This document shows positions 1 through 5,183 of a stretch of 5,183 nt of DNA, piece after piece. Made by a program: the position numbers and the translations under genes. Origin of the DNA: Planctomycetales bacterium (GTDB lineage: Bacteria; Planctomycetota; Phycisphaerae; SM23-33); assembly GCA_030631125.1 (NCBI GenBank), contig DAOVLS010000212.1, forward strand, positions 1 to 5,183. Reading direction: 5' to 3'. The notes under the pieces are model-generated. The model was not told where the DNA came from. It ran no database searches and worked only from the letters and a program-made list of their open reading frames with translations. Every line of letters begins with the position of its first letter. The first letter of the stretch is position 1.

Positions 1-5
1 ACAGA

Positions 6-73
6 GAATTTTGAATTACGAAGTAAAAAAACATCTCTTCTAAGACGGCTTGTTTCTTTTTACTTCAAAATTC
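6..73. repeat. Imperfect AT-rich inverted repeat downstream of the regulator
   Basis: The left arm (6-29) and right arm (57-73) are inverted copies. The reverse complement of the right arm is GAATTTTGAAGTAAAAA. The left arm is the same sequence with a 7-base insertion (TTACGAA) after GAATTTTGAA. The arms enclose about 27 bases. The element lies beyond the 3' end of the leftward regulator gene, so it could form a 3' hairpin in that transcript, or be the remnant of an intergenic repeat element. No gene is visible in this stretch. Confidence 0.4.
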
Positions 74-76
74 GAC

Positions 77-98
77 ACCTGCCTGCCAGCAGGCAGGT
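77..98. repeat. Perfect 10-bp inverted repeat, possible 3' stem-loop of the regulator transcript
   Basis: The arms ACCTGCCTGC and GCAGGCAGGT are exact inverted copies separated by only CA. The structure is GC-rich inside an AT-rich stretch and sits 67 bases past the regulator stop codon. Read leftward, it is followed by GTCGAATTTTG rather than a clean U tract, so it is at best a weak intrinsic terminator. It could equally be a dispersed palindromic repeat or a protein-binding palindrome. Confidence 0.45.
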
Positions 99-164
99 TC
101 CTTGTTCAATATTCGATATTCTCTTGTCTCCCGTATCCCTGCTGATTCTTTTTCTTTTTACCGG

Positions 165-1355
165 TCAGACGGTTCTGAACTGCCGGCGGTAGGCCGTCGG
201 CGTTACGCCCATTTCTTCTTTGAAGATCGTGCTGAGCCGCTTTGCGTCGTAGAAAGCCGATGCTGCGGCGACCCTTGGCATGGACATGTCGGTTTCGATA
301 AGGAGTCTCCTGACGTGTGCGATCTGCGCCTGGCGTATTTCCCGCCAGGGGCTGTGCCCGACGACAGCGTTGAATCGCCGCTCCAGCGACCGGCGTGAGA
401 TGGGCACTTCTTCCAGGATGTCTGTAACGCCAATCGGTCTGTTTCCGTTCTCGCGGATAAACCGCACAGCCGCCGCCAGGTCCGCATCGGCGATAGCCAG
501 CATGTCCGACGACCGCCGAACCACCACCTCGCCGGGCTGGATGAGAATGGGTTCTGCCGGCGGCGCCCCGCCGGTCATCAGGTGATCCAGCAGTCTGGCG
601 GCCTCATACCCGACCCGCTCGCCTTGGATCGTAATACTCGAAAGCGGCGGATTGCAAAATCCGCAGACGACCTCGTCGTTGCTGACGCCTATAACCGCCG
701 CTTCATCCGGTACCAACACGCCGGCCTGATGAGCGGCTTCAATGACCTGCCGACCTCGAAAGTCGTCGCAGGCCATTACGCCGATCGGCTTGGGCAGCGC
801 CGGCAGCCAGCGGACCAGCAGTTTTTGAGCGCTCTTCCATCTCACGGGCATCCGCTCAAGTGGCGCAGGCTCATAAAAGTCCTCGCCAAATCCTGCCTGC
901 TGAATCGCCCCGATAAACCCCTCCCGCTGCCGACGGGTATAGATACCTTTTACGCCGACGTACCCGAAATGGTGATGCCCCTGTTTTATCAGGTGCTCCG
1001 CCGCCAGTCGGCCGGCGGCGGCATCGTCCCTGGTTACGATTGGAAAGCCCGGTACAACAGTGATATTCACCGCTGTTGCCCCCGATGCGCGAATCTCCCC
1101 GGCAAATTCCTCATCATGGATTGATGCAATAATTCCGTCTCCGTTCCAATTCTCCAGTCTCCGTAGCGGTTCGAAGGCGATTCCGCCGTAGGTGAAGAAC
1201 GTCCACGGGTCGTGGGCTGCGGCGTACCGGGCGATACCCACACGCATTTCACGAGAGTAGGTTGAATCCCACTGTAAAAAAACCGCTACACGCCGGATGC
1301 CCGAATCCGCCCGCCCGGATGATCGCACCCCTGATTTTCCTGTACTTTTCGCCAT
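165..1355 (-). CDS. XylR-type transcriptional regulator (LacI-like sugar-sensing domain plus AraC-family DNA-binding domain)
   Basis: This 396-residue protein matches the length and plan of Escherichia coli XylR (392 residues). Residues about 20-285 form a periplasmic-binding-protein-like sensor, with RRVAVFLQWD at its first strand, SREMRVGIARYA, CDDFRGRQVIEAA and VIGVSNDEVVCGFCNPPLSS. Residues about 290-396 form an AraC-type domain with two helix-turn-helix units (about 308-329, containing ISRRSLERRF, and about 357-381) and the family end pattern GVTPTAYRR. In the second unit SAF replaces the usual CGF. Such proteins are cytoplasmic, bind a sugar and usually activate catabolic genes. It is divergent from the PEP-CTERM gene, so that gene is a likely target along with its own promoter. 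No Shine-Dalgarno precedes the ATG at 1355. A GTG at 1328 with AGGA upstream is an alternative start. The ligand is unknown. Confidence 0.93.
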   Translation of the reverse strand: MAKSTGKSGVRSSGRADSGIRRVAVFLQWDSTYSREMRVGIARYAAAHDPWTFFTYGGIAFEPLRRLENWNGDGIIASIHDEEFAGEIRASGATAVNITVVPGFPIVTRDDAAAGRLAAEHLIKQGHHHFGYVGVKGIYTRRQREGFIGAIQQAGFGEDFYEPAPLERMPVRWKSAQKLLVRWLPALPKPIGVMACDDFRGRQVIEAAHQAGVLVPDEAAVIGVSNDEVVCGFCNPPLSSITIQGERVGYEAARLLDHLMTGGAPPAEPILIQPGEVVVRRSSDMLAIADADLAAAVRFIRENGNRPIGVTDILEEVPISRRSLERRFNAVVGHSPWREIRQAQIAHVRRLLIETDMSMPRVAAASAFYDAKRLSTIFKEEMGVTPTAYRRQFRTV

Positions 1356-1366
1356 TTTCGCTATCA

Positions 1367-1382
1367 GTATTATACATAATAC
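1367..1382 (-). promoter_or_regulatory. Palindrome overlapping the probable regulator promoter (-10 box)
   Basis: GTATTAT and ATAATAC are perfect 7-base inverted arms around AC. On the minus strand the palindrome contains TATAAT (1374 down to 1369), a consensus -10 box for the regulator gene. The -35 is poor: TTTATT about 17 bases upstream is the best available. The -10 lies so close to the ATG at 1355 that the leader would be only a few bases, which fits a near-leaderless transcript or the downstream GTG start. A palindrome over a -10 box would suit autorepression, but its composition (AT only, apart from the ends and centre) means it could be chance. Confidence 0.4.
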
Positions 1383-1386
1383 ATTG

Positions 1387-1416
1387 ACGCAATAAAGGGA
1401 AAATTTATACGCAATA
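1387..1416 (+). promoter_or_regulatory. Candidate regulator operator: ACGCAATA direct repeat, 22-bp period
   Basis: ACGCAATA occurs at 1387-1394 and again at 1409-1416, so the starts are 22 bp apart, about two helical turns. AraC-family dimers commonly bind two direct half-sites about 21 bp apart. The promoter-proximal copy ends 6 bp before the -35 box of the rightward promoter, the usual position for an AraC-type activator touching RNA polymerase. The second copy also lies within CGCA-ATA-TGCG (1410-1420). Binding by the adjacent XylR-type protein is inferred. Confidence 0.5.
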
Positions 1417-1422
1417 TGCGCC

Positions 1423-1450
1423 TTGGCAAAAACAGCATTTCGGATATAAT
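1423..1450 (+). promoter_or_regulatory. Sigma70-like promoter of the PEP-CTERM gene
   Basis: TTGGCA (1423-1428) and a perfect TATAAT (1445-1450) are separated by 16 bases. Transcription would start near 1457, giving a leader of about 60 bases. The -35 differs from TTGACA at one base. The direct-repeat operator candidate lies immediately upstream. Confidence 0.65.
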
Positions 1451-1504
1451 TTAAGCAGATCGGTCATCATCGTGATGGCTGGCATGTTCGGAAGGGACCT
1501 GATT

Positions 1505-1510
1505 GGGAGG
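1505..1510 (+). promoter_or_regulatory. Shine-Dalgarno site of the PEP-CTERM gene
   Basis: GGGAGG lies 8 bases before the ATG at 1519. It supports that start, which is also followed directly by a signal peptide. Confidence 0.7.
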
Positions 1511-1518
1511 TCAGAACG

Positions 1519-2487
1519 ATGAGAACCAAGTATTGGACAGTTGTGGCAATGGTGTTGGCTTTGAGCAGTTCCGCATTCGCAGCCATAACGAACGAGGATC
1601 ACTTCCTTGCAAGTGATACCCCGGGTGCGGATGAGTACGACACCAGCGGTAATTGCGGATTTGCAGGCTACGGCAGACTCCGTGCTCAGGATGCCGCCCC
1701 GACCGGCTGGAATGCCGGTTATGTGTGGGATGCGTACTATCATGACTCCGCAACCACGGTGGGCAAATACATCGTCGGTGGTACGGGCCTGAGTTACACA
1801 GGCTTGGCCAGTAGCGGCGGAGCCATAAGGTATCACGCAGACAAGGCATCCAGCGTTCCCGGCATGATACATCATGCGGAGCGCAAGACCGAAACAAGAG
1901 AGACGAAGGATCCCTTCTACATCAGCTTCCTGGTCAACTTTAACGACTTAATTGAGGCGACCCGCGAAGGAACTGTGTATAAGGAGACTATCGACTTCGA
2001 TATTGAGGGCCACTCGACCGGCAAGATGACCCAAATCGGCCTTGAGGGCGGATATGGCGCCGGTAGCGATGAGGCTAAGGTCTGGCTCCAGACCGAAGGC
2101 GGGACAAAGCAGACCACGGCTGGAACATACGCCGGTGGTTCGACCATGCTGCTTGTCCTGAAACTCGTGGCCGATGATGGGGATCCGGACTCGGATGATG
2201 ATGCGTACCTCTTCATAAATCCCGATTTAAGCCAGGGCGAACCTGCTTCGGCAGACCTTCACGACACCGGCAACGCAACTGCCGCTACCGGCGCGTACCT
2301 GATGTGGTTCAAAATGGACATCCACAACGAAGCCGCTGATGGCGGCAGAGACCTGGACGTCTATGTTGACGAACTGCGGGCAGGGGAAACCTGGGGCGAC
2401 GTAACTATTCCCGAACCGGCGACGATGGCGCTGCTGGGCCTCGGCGGGATTGGCGTTCTGATCCGTCGGAAGCGACGTCAATTTTAA
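1519..2487 (+). CDS. Exported PEP-CTERM sorting-domain protein with probable beta-sandwich ectodomain
   Basis: This 322-residue protein begins with a signal peptide: MRTK, a hydrophobic core to about residue 18, and a likely cut after SSAFA at residue 21. The tail is a classic PEP-CTERM signal: PEP at 298-300, a hydrophobic helix (ATMALLGLGGIGVLI) to 315, then RRKRR. In known systems an exosortase recognises this tail and the protein goes to the envelope or extracellular matrix. The middle has alternating strand patterns (YISFLVNF, AKVWLQTEGG, MLLVLKLVADD, AYLFINPDL, LDVYVDELRAGETWGDV) like the LamG or concanavalin-like sandwiches I associate with planctomycete exported proteins. The acidic loop DDGDPDSDDD (219-228) could bind calcium. 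It is the first gene rightward of the divergent regulator, so a role in polysaccharide binding is plausible. No catalytic residues were identified. Export and sorting are confident; binding function is not. Confidence 0.88.
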   Translation: MRTKYWTVVAMVLALSSSAFAAITNEDHFLASDTPGADEYDTSGNCGFAGYGRLRAQDAAPTGWNAGYVWDAYYHDSATTVGKYIVGGTGLSYTGLASSGGAIRYHADKASSVPGMIHHAERKTETRETKDPFYISFLVNFNDLIEATREGTVYKETIDFDIEGHSTGKMTQIGLEGGYGAGSDEAKVWLQTEGGTKQTTAGTYAGGSTMLLVLKLVADDGDPDSDDDAYLFINPDLSQGEPASADLHDTGNATAATGAYLMWFKMDIHNEAADGGRDLDVYVDELRAGETWGDVTIPEPATMALLGLGGIGVLIRRKRRQF

Positions 2488-2506
2488 CAATTGGCAATTG
2501 ATAGCA

Positions 2507-2548
2507 CCCACAGCCCACGGTTGCTTCTCCTTCTCCGTGGGCTGTGGG
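2507..2548 (+). terminator. Strong 14-bp perfect stem-loop after the PEP-CTERM gene (repeat copy A)
   Basis: CCCACAGCCCACGG (2507-2520) pairs exactly with CCGTGGGCTGTGGG (2535-2548) across a 14-base pyrimidine-rich loop. It starts 20 bases past the stop codon at 2487, where a transcript end or 3'-protecting hairpin is expected. It is not followed by a U tract: the next bases are CCGGACAGAAAAAAAGG. It may therefore act as an RNA 3'-stabiliser or a palindromic repeat rather than an intrinsic terminator. A decayed copy lies 90 bases downstream. Confidence 0.45.
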
Positions 2549-2550
2549 CC

Positions 2551-2582
2551 GGACAGAAAAAAAGGTCTGTCCACAAAGACAG
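2551..2582 (+). other. Pair of small overlapping hairpins between the two secreted-protein genes
   Basis: GGACAG (2551-2556) can pair with CTGTCC (2567-2572) around an A-rich loop. The same CTGTC (2567-2571) can instead pair with GACAG (2578-2582). The two folds exclude each other. Leftward, the first one would carry a T7 stretch in its loop. Whether either matters is unknown. The stems are only 5-6 bp. Confidence 0.2.
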
Positions 2583-2598
2583 TTAAATGCTTTACGCT

Positions 2599-2640
2599 CG
2601 CAGTCCACGGATGCTTCCCCTTTTTCGGCGGTCTGTAGTC
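2599..2640 (+). repeat. Decayed second copy of the 2507-2548 hairpin repeat
   Basis: CAGTCCACGG at 2601-2610 corresponds to CAGCCCACGG at 2511-2520, exactly 90 bases apart. The similarity continues through the loop (ATGCTTCCCC against TTGCTTCTCC) and into the right arm (CGGCGGTCTGTAG against CGTGGGCTGTGG), with one base inserted. The right arm of this copy no longer pairs perfectly with its left arm. Two diverged copies of a palindrome suggest a dispersed intergenic repeat family like REP elements. Confidence 0.45.
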
Positions 2641-2676
2641 TATGGCGAATAGCGAAATAGTCAAACAGTACAAATG

Positions 2677-2682
2677 AAAGGA
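2677..2682 (+). promoter_or_regulatory. Shine-Dalgarno site that favours the ATG at 2689
   Basis: AAAGGA lies 6 bases before the ATG at 2689. The in-frame ATG at 2674 has only AT-rich sequence (GTCAAACAGTACAA) upstream and no such site, so 2689 is the better start. Confidence 0.5.
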
Positions 2683-2688
2683 TTCGAC

Positions 2689-4734
2689 ATGATAGCCATG
2701 ATAGTTGCGAAGAATAAGACGACCATGATGATGTGCGTGATGGTATTGATTACAGGGGCGGCAGCGTCGGTCTATGCCGTTGAGAATAAACCGGGTAAGC
2801 GGTCGGATGCACCGGCCAAGGTCGAGCCGGCGGCTACGCTCGTCGTGAAGCAGGACGGCACCGGCGATTACAGGTCGGTCCAGGAGGCCATCAACCTGAG
2901 CCGTCCGGGTGATGTGATCGAGATACGGGACAACGGCGCCTACCGCGAGGCGATATCGCTTTCCTCCTACCCGAACAGAACGATACGCGCAGGCAAGGGG
3001 AACTCGCCCGTACTCGACACCTATGGCGGTATTATCAAAATGGGGAGCAATTGCATCCTGCAGGGCCTGAGGATCACGAACTCCATGGACGATCCCTGGG
3101 TCTGGGTCATCGTGTCCAGGGACAAGAGCAACTGGATACTGACCGACTGCGTCATCTTCGGATGGAAGGGCAGAAGTAACGGACACGGGATACTCGTCAT
3201 GGGAGGGCAAAAGCAGGTTATCAAGAACAACATCATCTATGACGGCGCCGGTGCTGCGCTGCAGATAGGACGGTCGCCCGTCGGCGGCGGCACCAAGAAC
3301 AACGTAGTAAAGAACAACGTCTTCTACAATGCAGGCCGTGCCAAAAAGCTGACCAAGCTGCTTGCCGTGCACAACAAGGACGGGAATAACATAATCGTTT
3401 CGCGCGGCAGCAAGGGACATGACGCAAGGATCGACGTCTGGATAGCAGCCGCAAGGAAGGGGACCGCAGATCCGGAGGACCTGATGAAAGCCCTCTTCCC
3501 CAAGCGCGAGCTGACAGTAACGTCGACCCCGCCGAGGGCCAGGCGAAAGAACCCATATGCCTCCCAGTCACCCGTGGGCGACATCCAGGCCCTTATCGAC
3601 GCCTTGCCGGAAAAGGGAGGAACAATCAACCTGCTCAAGGGAACGTATCACATCACCAATACCCTGAAGATATACAGCCGAAAGAACATCGTCCTGAAAG
3701 GGGCCGGCAAGAATCTGACAGTGATAAAACCCATTTTCTCGGGCATGGCTGCGATAGATTCCAGGCTGAGCACTGGTATAACCATTGAGGCGATGAAGCT
3801 AGTCGGCGAGGGGATCGGCCTCTACCGCAATTCCGAATGTACCCTCAGAGATCTTCACCTGGATGGGTGTTCCGCCAATACTCGCTTCTGCGATCGCATT
3901 ACCTTCAAGGACATATACTGCCGCAAAGGCCATCTGGGAGGTGCCTACCTGAAGAACTCATCGATCCTGAACAACACAATCGAGGGAAAGGGAAACAATC
4001 AAGGCATCGTCTTCAATCCGGCCTGCAGCAAGAACATAATCAGGGGCAACAAGTGCTCGGGAGGGGCTTTGGGGATCTACGTGTACACCGCATCGAACGA
4101 CAACATCATCGAGAACAACGTGTTCTCGGGGGCCTGGTCGGCAGGGATCCAACTGACGGGTTCCCGCGGAAACATTGTGCGAAACAACATCTGCCACAGC
4201 AACAGGCGGGGAGTGATGGTTTCCCGGTCCACGAATAACAGGATAGTCAACAATGTGATCTACGGCAACAGGACGGGGATAGACACCAGCGGAAAATCCA
4301 ACGACAACACCGTGGCATCCAATACGATAGACGGCAACGACGATGGCATAGTGGCCAGGGATAACAAGTTTGTCGTGAGCAACAACATAGTCTCCAACTG
4401 CAAGAAAATCGGCATACAAGGCACGAAGACTGTCTCGGCCTACAATAATCTCTGGAACAACGCCGGTGGTGATTACAAAAACTGCGACAAAGGCGCAGGC
4501 GACATTTCCGCCGATCCGCTCTTCGCCGATAGGTCCGCGAAGGATTTCCACCTGAAAAGCAAGTCGGGCCGATGGGATCCGAAGTCAAAGAAATGGGTCA
4601 AGGACGCCGCAACCAGTCCCTGCATAGACGCCGGCGAACCGAAGGCCGGTTATTCGAAGGAACCGGCTCCCAACGGCGGAAGAATAAACATGGGTGCGTA
4701 TGGCAATACGAAAGAGGCCTCCAGGAGCATGTAA
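2689..4734 (+). CDS. Exported right-handed parallel beta-helix protein with two helix segments (polysaccharide lyase-like)
   Basis: From the ATG at 2689 this gives 681 residues (686 from the ATG at 2674). A signal peptide runs to about residue 30 (MMMCVMVLITGAAASVYA). Helix segment one spans about 51-215 and opens with VVKQDGTGDYRSVQEAI, as in pectinesterase and DUF1565-type helices. A linker of about 80 residues, basic and proline-rich at its end (TSTPPRARRKNP), leads to segment two, about 297-600. That opens with GDIQALIDALPEKGGTINL, a pectate-lyase-superfamily cap, followed by NosD-like coils such as GNIVRNNICHSNRRGVMVS. The tail has GRWDPKSKKWVKD, SPCIDAGEP and GGRINMGAYGNT, familiar from planctomycete exported proteins. 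There is no PEP-CTERM or dockerin end, so it is probably secreted or periplasmic. The fold suggests binding, cleaving or epimerising an acidic polysaccharide, but no catalytic residues were placed. Codon use is rich in AGG and ATA, unlike its neighbours. Confidence 0.87.
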   Translation: MIAMIVAKNKTTMMMCVMVLITGAAASVYAVENKPGKRSDAPAKVEPAATLVVKQDGTGDYRSVQEAINLSRPGDVIEIRDNGAYREAISLSSYPNRTIRAGKGNSPVLDTYGGIIKMGSNCILQGLRITNSMDDPWVWVIVSRDKSNWILTDCVIFGWKGRSNGHGILVMGGQKQVIKNNIIYDGAGAALQIGRSPVGGGTKNNVVKNNVFYNAGRAKKLTKLLAVHNKDGNNIIVSRGSKGHDARIDVWIAAARKGTADPEDLMKALFPKRELTVTSTPPRARRKNPYASQSPVGDIQALIDALPEKGGTINLLKGTYHITNTLKIYSRKNIVLKGAGKNLTVIKPIFSGMAAIDSRLSTGITIEAMKLVGEGIGLYRNSECTLRDLHLDGCSANTRFCDRITFKDIYCRKGHLGGAYLKNSSILNNTIEGKGNNQGIVFNPACSKNIIRGNKCSGGALGIYVYTASNDNIIENNVFSGAWSAGIQLTGSRGNIVRNNICHSNRRGVMVSRSTNNRIVNNVIYGNRTGIDTSGKSNDNTVASNTIDGNDDGIVARDNKFVVSNNIVSNCKKIGIQGTKTVSAYNNLWNNAGGDYKNCDKGAGDISADPLFADRSAKDFHLKSKSGRWDPKSKKWVKDAATSPCIDAGEPKAGYSKEPAPNGGRINMGAYGNTKEASRSM

Positions 4735-4746
4735 CCTTTTTTTTAA
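4735..4746 (+). terminator. T8 tract directly after the beta-helix gene, no clear stem
   Basis: Eight T residues (4737-4744) follow the stop codon by two bases. The preceding sequence holds no convincing hairpin (only AGGCCT and short CTCC/GGAG pairs), so this is at most a weak intrinsic terminator. Confidence 0.2.
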
Positions 4747-4905
4747 TTGAAATATCAACCTCGCAGCAGTAGCAGCATTCCTGATGCGATTGAGAAGTAT
4801 ATCATCACGCTGGCTACGTCCATGATAGAGGCCAGGAAAGGTTACCCGCTGTGCCGAATCGCCGCCGACTCCGGCGCTCCGATCACTTACTCCCGCCTGC
4901 CGTAA
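4747..4905 (+). pseudogene. Short ORF remnant with a helix-turn-helix-like end
   Basis: A 52-codon open stretch runs from TTG at 4747 to the TAA at 4903. There is no ribosome site or normal start; the first ATG is at 4822. The second half has G or C at most third codon positions, as coding DNA of this genome would. It reads in part IPDAIEKYIITLATSM and then [20 protein letters not shown], resembling the first two helices of an XRE-type helix-turn-helix (pattern rIA..SGvp...lsR). A weaker resemblance is to the end of a MoxR ATPase (KYIITL, then GA). It overlaps the end of the convergent cinA gene by 23 bases. It may be the stub of a lost gene or chance. Confidence 0.22.
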
Positions 4906-5183
4906 TCAGTCGCAGGTGGTTTATTGCTGTCAGTGCGGCGCGTCGGCGGATGATGTCGCGGGCGCCGCTGAAGATGTGTCGATGGACCATTGTCCCGGCC
5001 GGACCGGTCAGGGCGATATAGACCAGCCCGACGGGCTTTTCGGCGGATCCGCCGGTCGGTCCGGCGATTCCGGTAACGGACAGGACGAAATCCGCCCCGA
5101 ATCTCTCTCTTGCGCCGTCGGCCATGGCTTCGGCGGTCTGCTCGCTGACAGCGCCATGGGTTTCAATTACTTCGGCTGGGACG
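4883..5183 (-). CDS. cinA: CinA/PncC-type nicotinamide-nucleotide amidohydrolase, C-terminal part (gene continues past the right edge)
   Basis: The last 99 residues of a CinA C-terminal domain are visible, reading from the window edge ([20 protein letters not shown]) to TGA at 4883-4885. Family hallmarks are [24 protein letters not shown] and [11 protein letters not shown]. The family deamidates nicotinamide mononucleotide to nicotinate mononucleotide and ammonia, recycling a by-product of NAD-dependent DNA ligase, in the cytoplasm. The domain is normally about 160 residues, so its first third, with the catalytic serine region, lies outside. It cannot be seen whether this is a stand-alone PncC or a full CinA with the extra N-terminal domain. 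The frame is open through the edge, so the internal ATG at 5125 is not the start. It converges on the beta-helix gene and is probably functionally unrelated. Confidence 0.93.
   Translation of the reverse strand, partial: VPAEVIETHGAVSEQTAEAMADGARERFGADFVLSVTGIAGPTGGSAEKPVGLVYIALTGPAGTMVHRHIFSGARDIIRRRAALTAINHLRLITAGGSK

Noticed and set aside
582..1124. 180-codon plus-strand open frame inside the regulator gene
   Set aside because: It is antisense to well-conserved XylR-type sequence and has no signal, start site or domain of its own.
1405..1897. Two minus-strand open frames over the promoter and start of the PEP-CTERM gene
   Set aside because: Cysteine-rich, low-complexity translations that are antisense to a convincing signal peptide and promoter.
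2581..2673. Possible promoter for the beta-helix gene (TTAAAT, CTTTACGCT, TAGTCT boxes)
   Set aside because: No pair of boxes with acceptable match and 16-18 base spacing could be found.
2227..3420. 397-codon open frame on the minus strand across the PEP-CTERM end and the start of the beta-helix gene
   Set aside because: It covers two genes and the hairpin region in antisense, has no recognisable domain, and its length follows from the GC-rich codon pattern of the opposite strand.
3837..4238. Plus-strand frame rich in Gln, Arg and His inside the beta-helix gene
   Set aside because: It is the +1 frame of AAC-rich helix repeats. The in-frame protein is continuous, so there is no frameshift to explain.
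3301..4440. Recurring AACAAC/ATC DNA words that look like tandem repeats
   Set aside because: They are codons of the Asn-Asn-Ile/Val turns of beta-helix coils, so this is protein repeat structure, not a DNA repeat or CRISPR array.
3958..4551. 197-codon minus-strand open frame inside the beta-helix gene
   Set aside because: The valine- and histidine-rich translation is the antisense shadow of AAC/GTC-rich helix coils. The plus strand carries clear beta-helix repeats here.
4731..4845. Inverted pair GTAACCTTT (4731-4739) and AAAGGTTAC (4837-4845)
   Set aside because: Nine-base arms about 100 bases apart, with one arm on the stop codon of the beta-helix gene. No target duplication or transposase was seen, so chance is likely.
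4883..5125. Treating the ATG at 5125 as the start of an 80-residue gene
   Set aside because: The frame continues to the window edge with conserved CinA residues ([11 protein letters not shown]), so the gene is only cut by the window.

Overview
The window reads as a fragment of a planctomycete chromosome, most likely a Phycisphaerae-type marine or sediment bacterium. This is inferred from three protein signatures. One is a secreted protein ending in a PEP-CTERM sorting tail. The second is a parallel beta-helix protein with the tail pattern SPCIDAGEP...GGRINMGAYGNT, which I associate with planctomycete exported proteins. The third is a XylR-type regulator joining a LacI-like sugar sensor to an AraC DNA-binding domain. 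No rRNA, tRNA, CRISPR array, transposase or phage gene is visible.

Layout: positions 1-164 are AT-rich intergenic DNA with two inverted repeats. A XylR-family regulator lies on the minus strand (165-1355). A compact divergent control region (1356-1518) holds a strong sigma70-like promoter for the rightward gene, a pair of ACGCAATA direct repeats 22 bp apart just upstream of its -35 box, and a 16-bp palindrome over the probable regulator promoter. Rightward come a PEP-CTERM protein with a probable carbohydrate-binding-like beta-sandwich ectodomain (1519-2487), an intergenic stretch with a strong hairpin and a decayed second copy of it (2488-2688), and a 681-residue exported protein with two beta-helix segments (2689-4734). 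A short, probably decayed ORF lies at 4747-4905. The 3' end of a CinA/PncC-type nicotinamide-nucleotide amidohydrolase gene runs leftward out of the window (4883 to the right edge).

Working model (inference): the regulator senses a sugar released from a polysaccharide and switches on the divergent PEP-CTERM gene from the repeat-flanked promoter. The PEP-CTERM protein is anchored at the cell envelope. The beta-helix protein is exported and may bind or cleave a uronic-acid-type polysaccharide. The beta-helix gene looks different from its neighbours in codon choice (many AGG and ATA codons) and has no clear promoter of its own, so it may be a later insertion or depend on read-through. No catalytic residues could be assigned, so enzymatic activity is unproven. 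CinA/PncC is a housekeeping NAD-recycling function and looks unrelated to the sugar locus.
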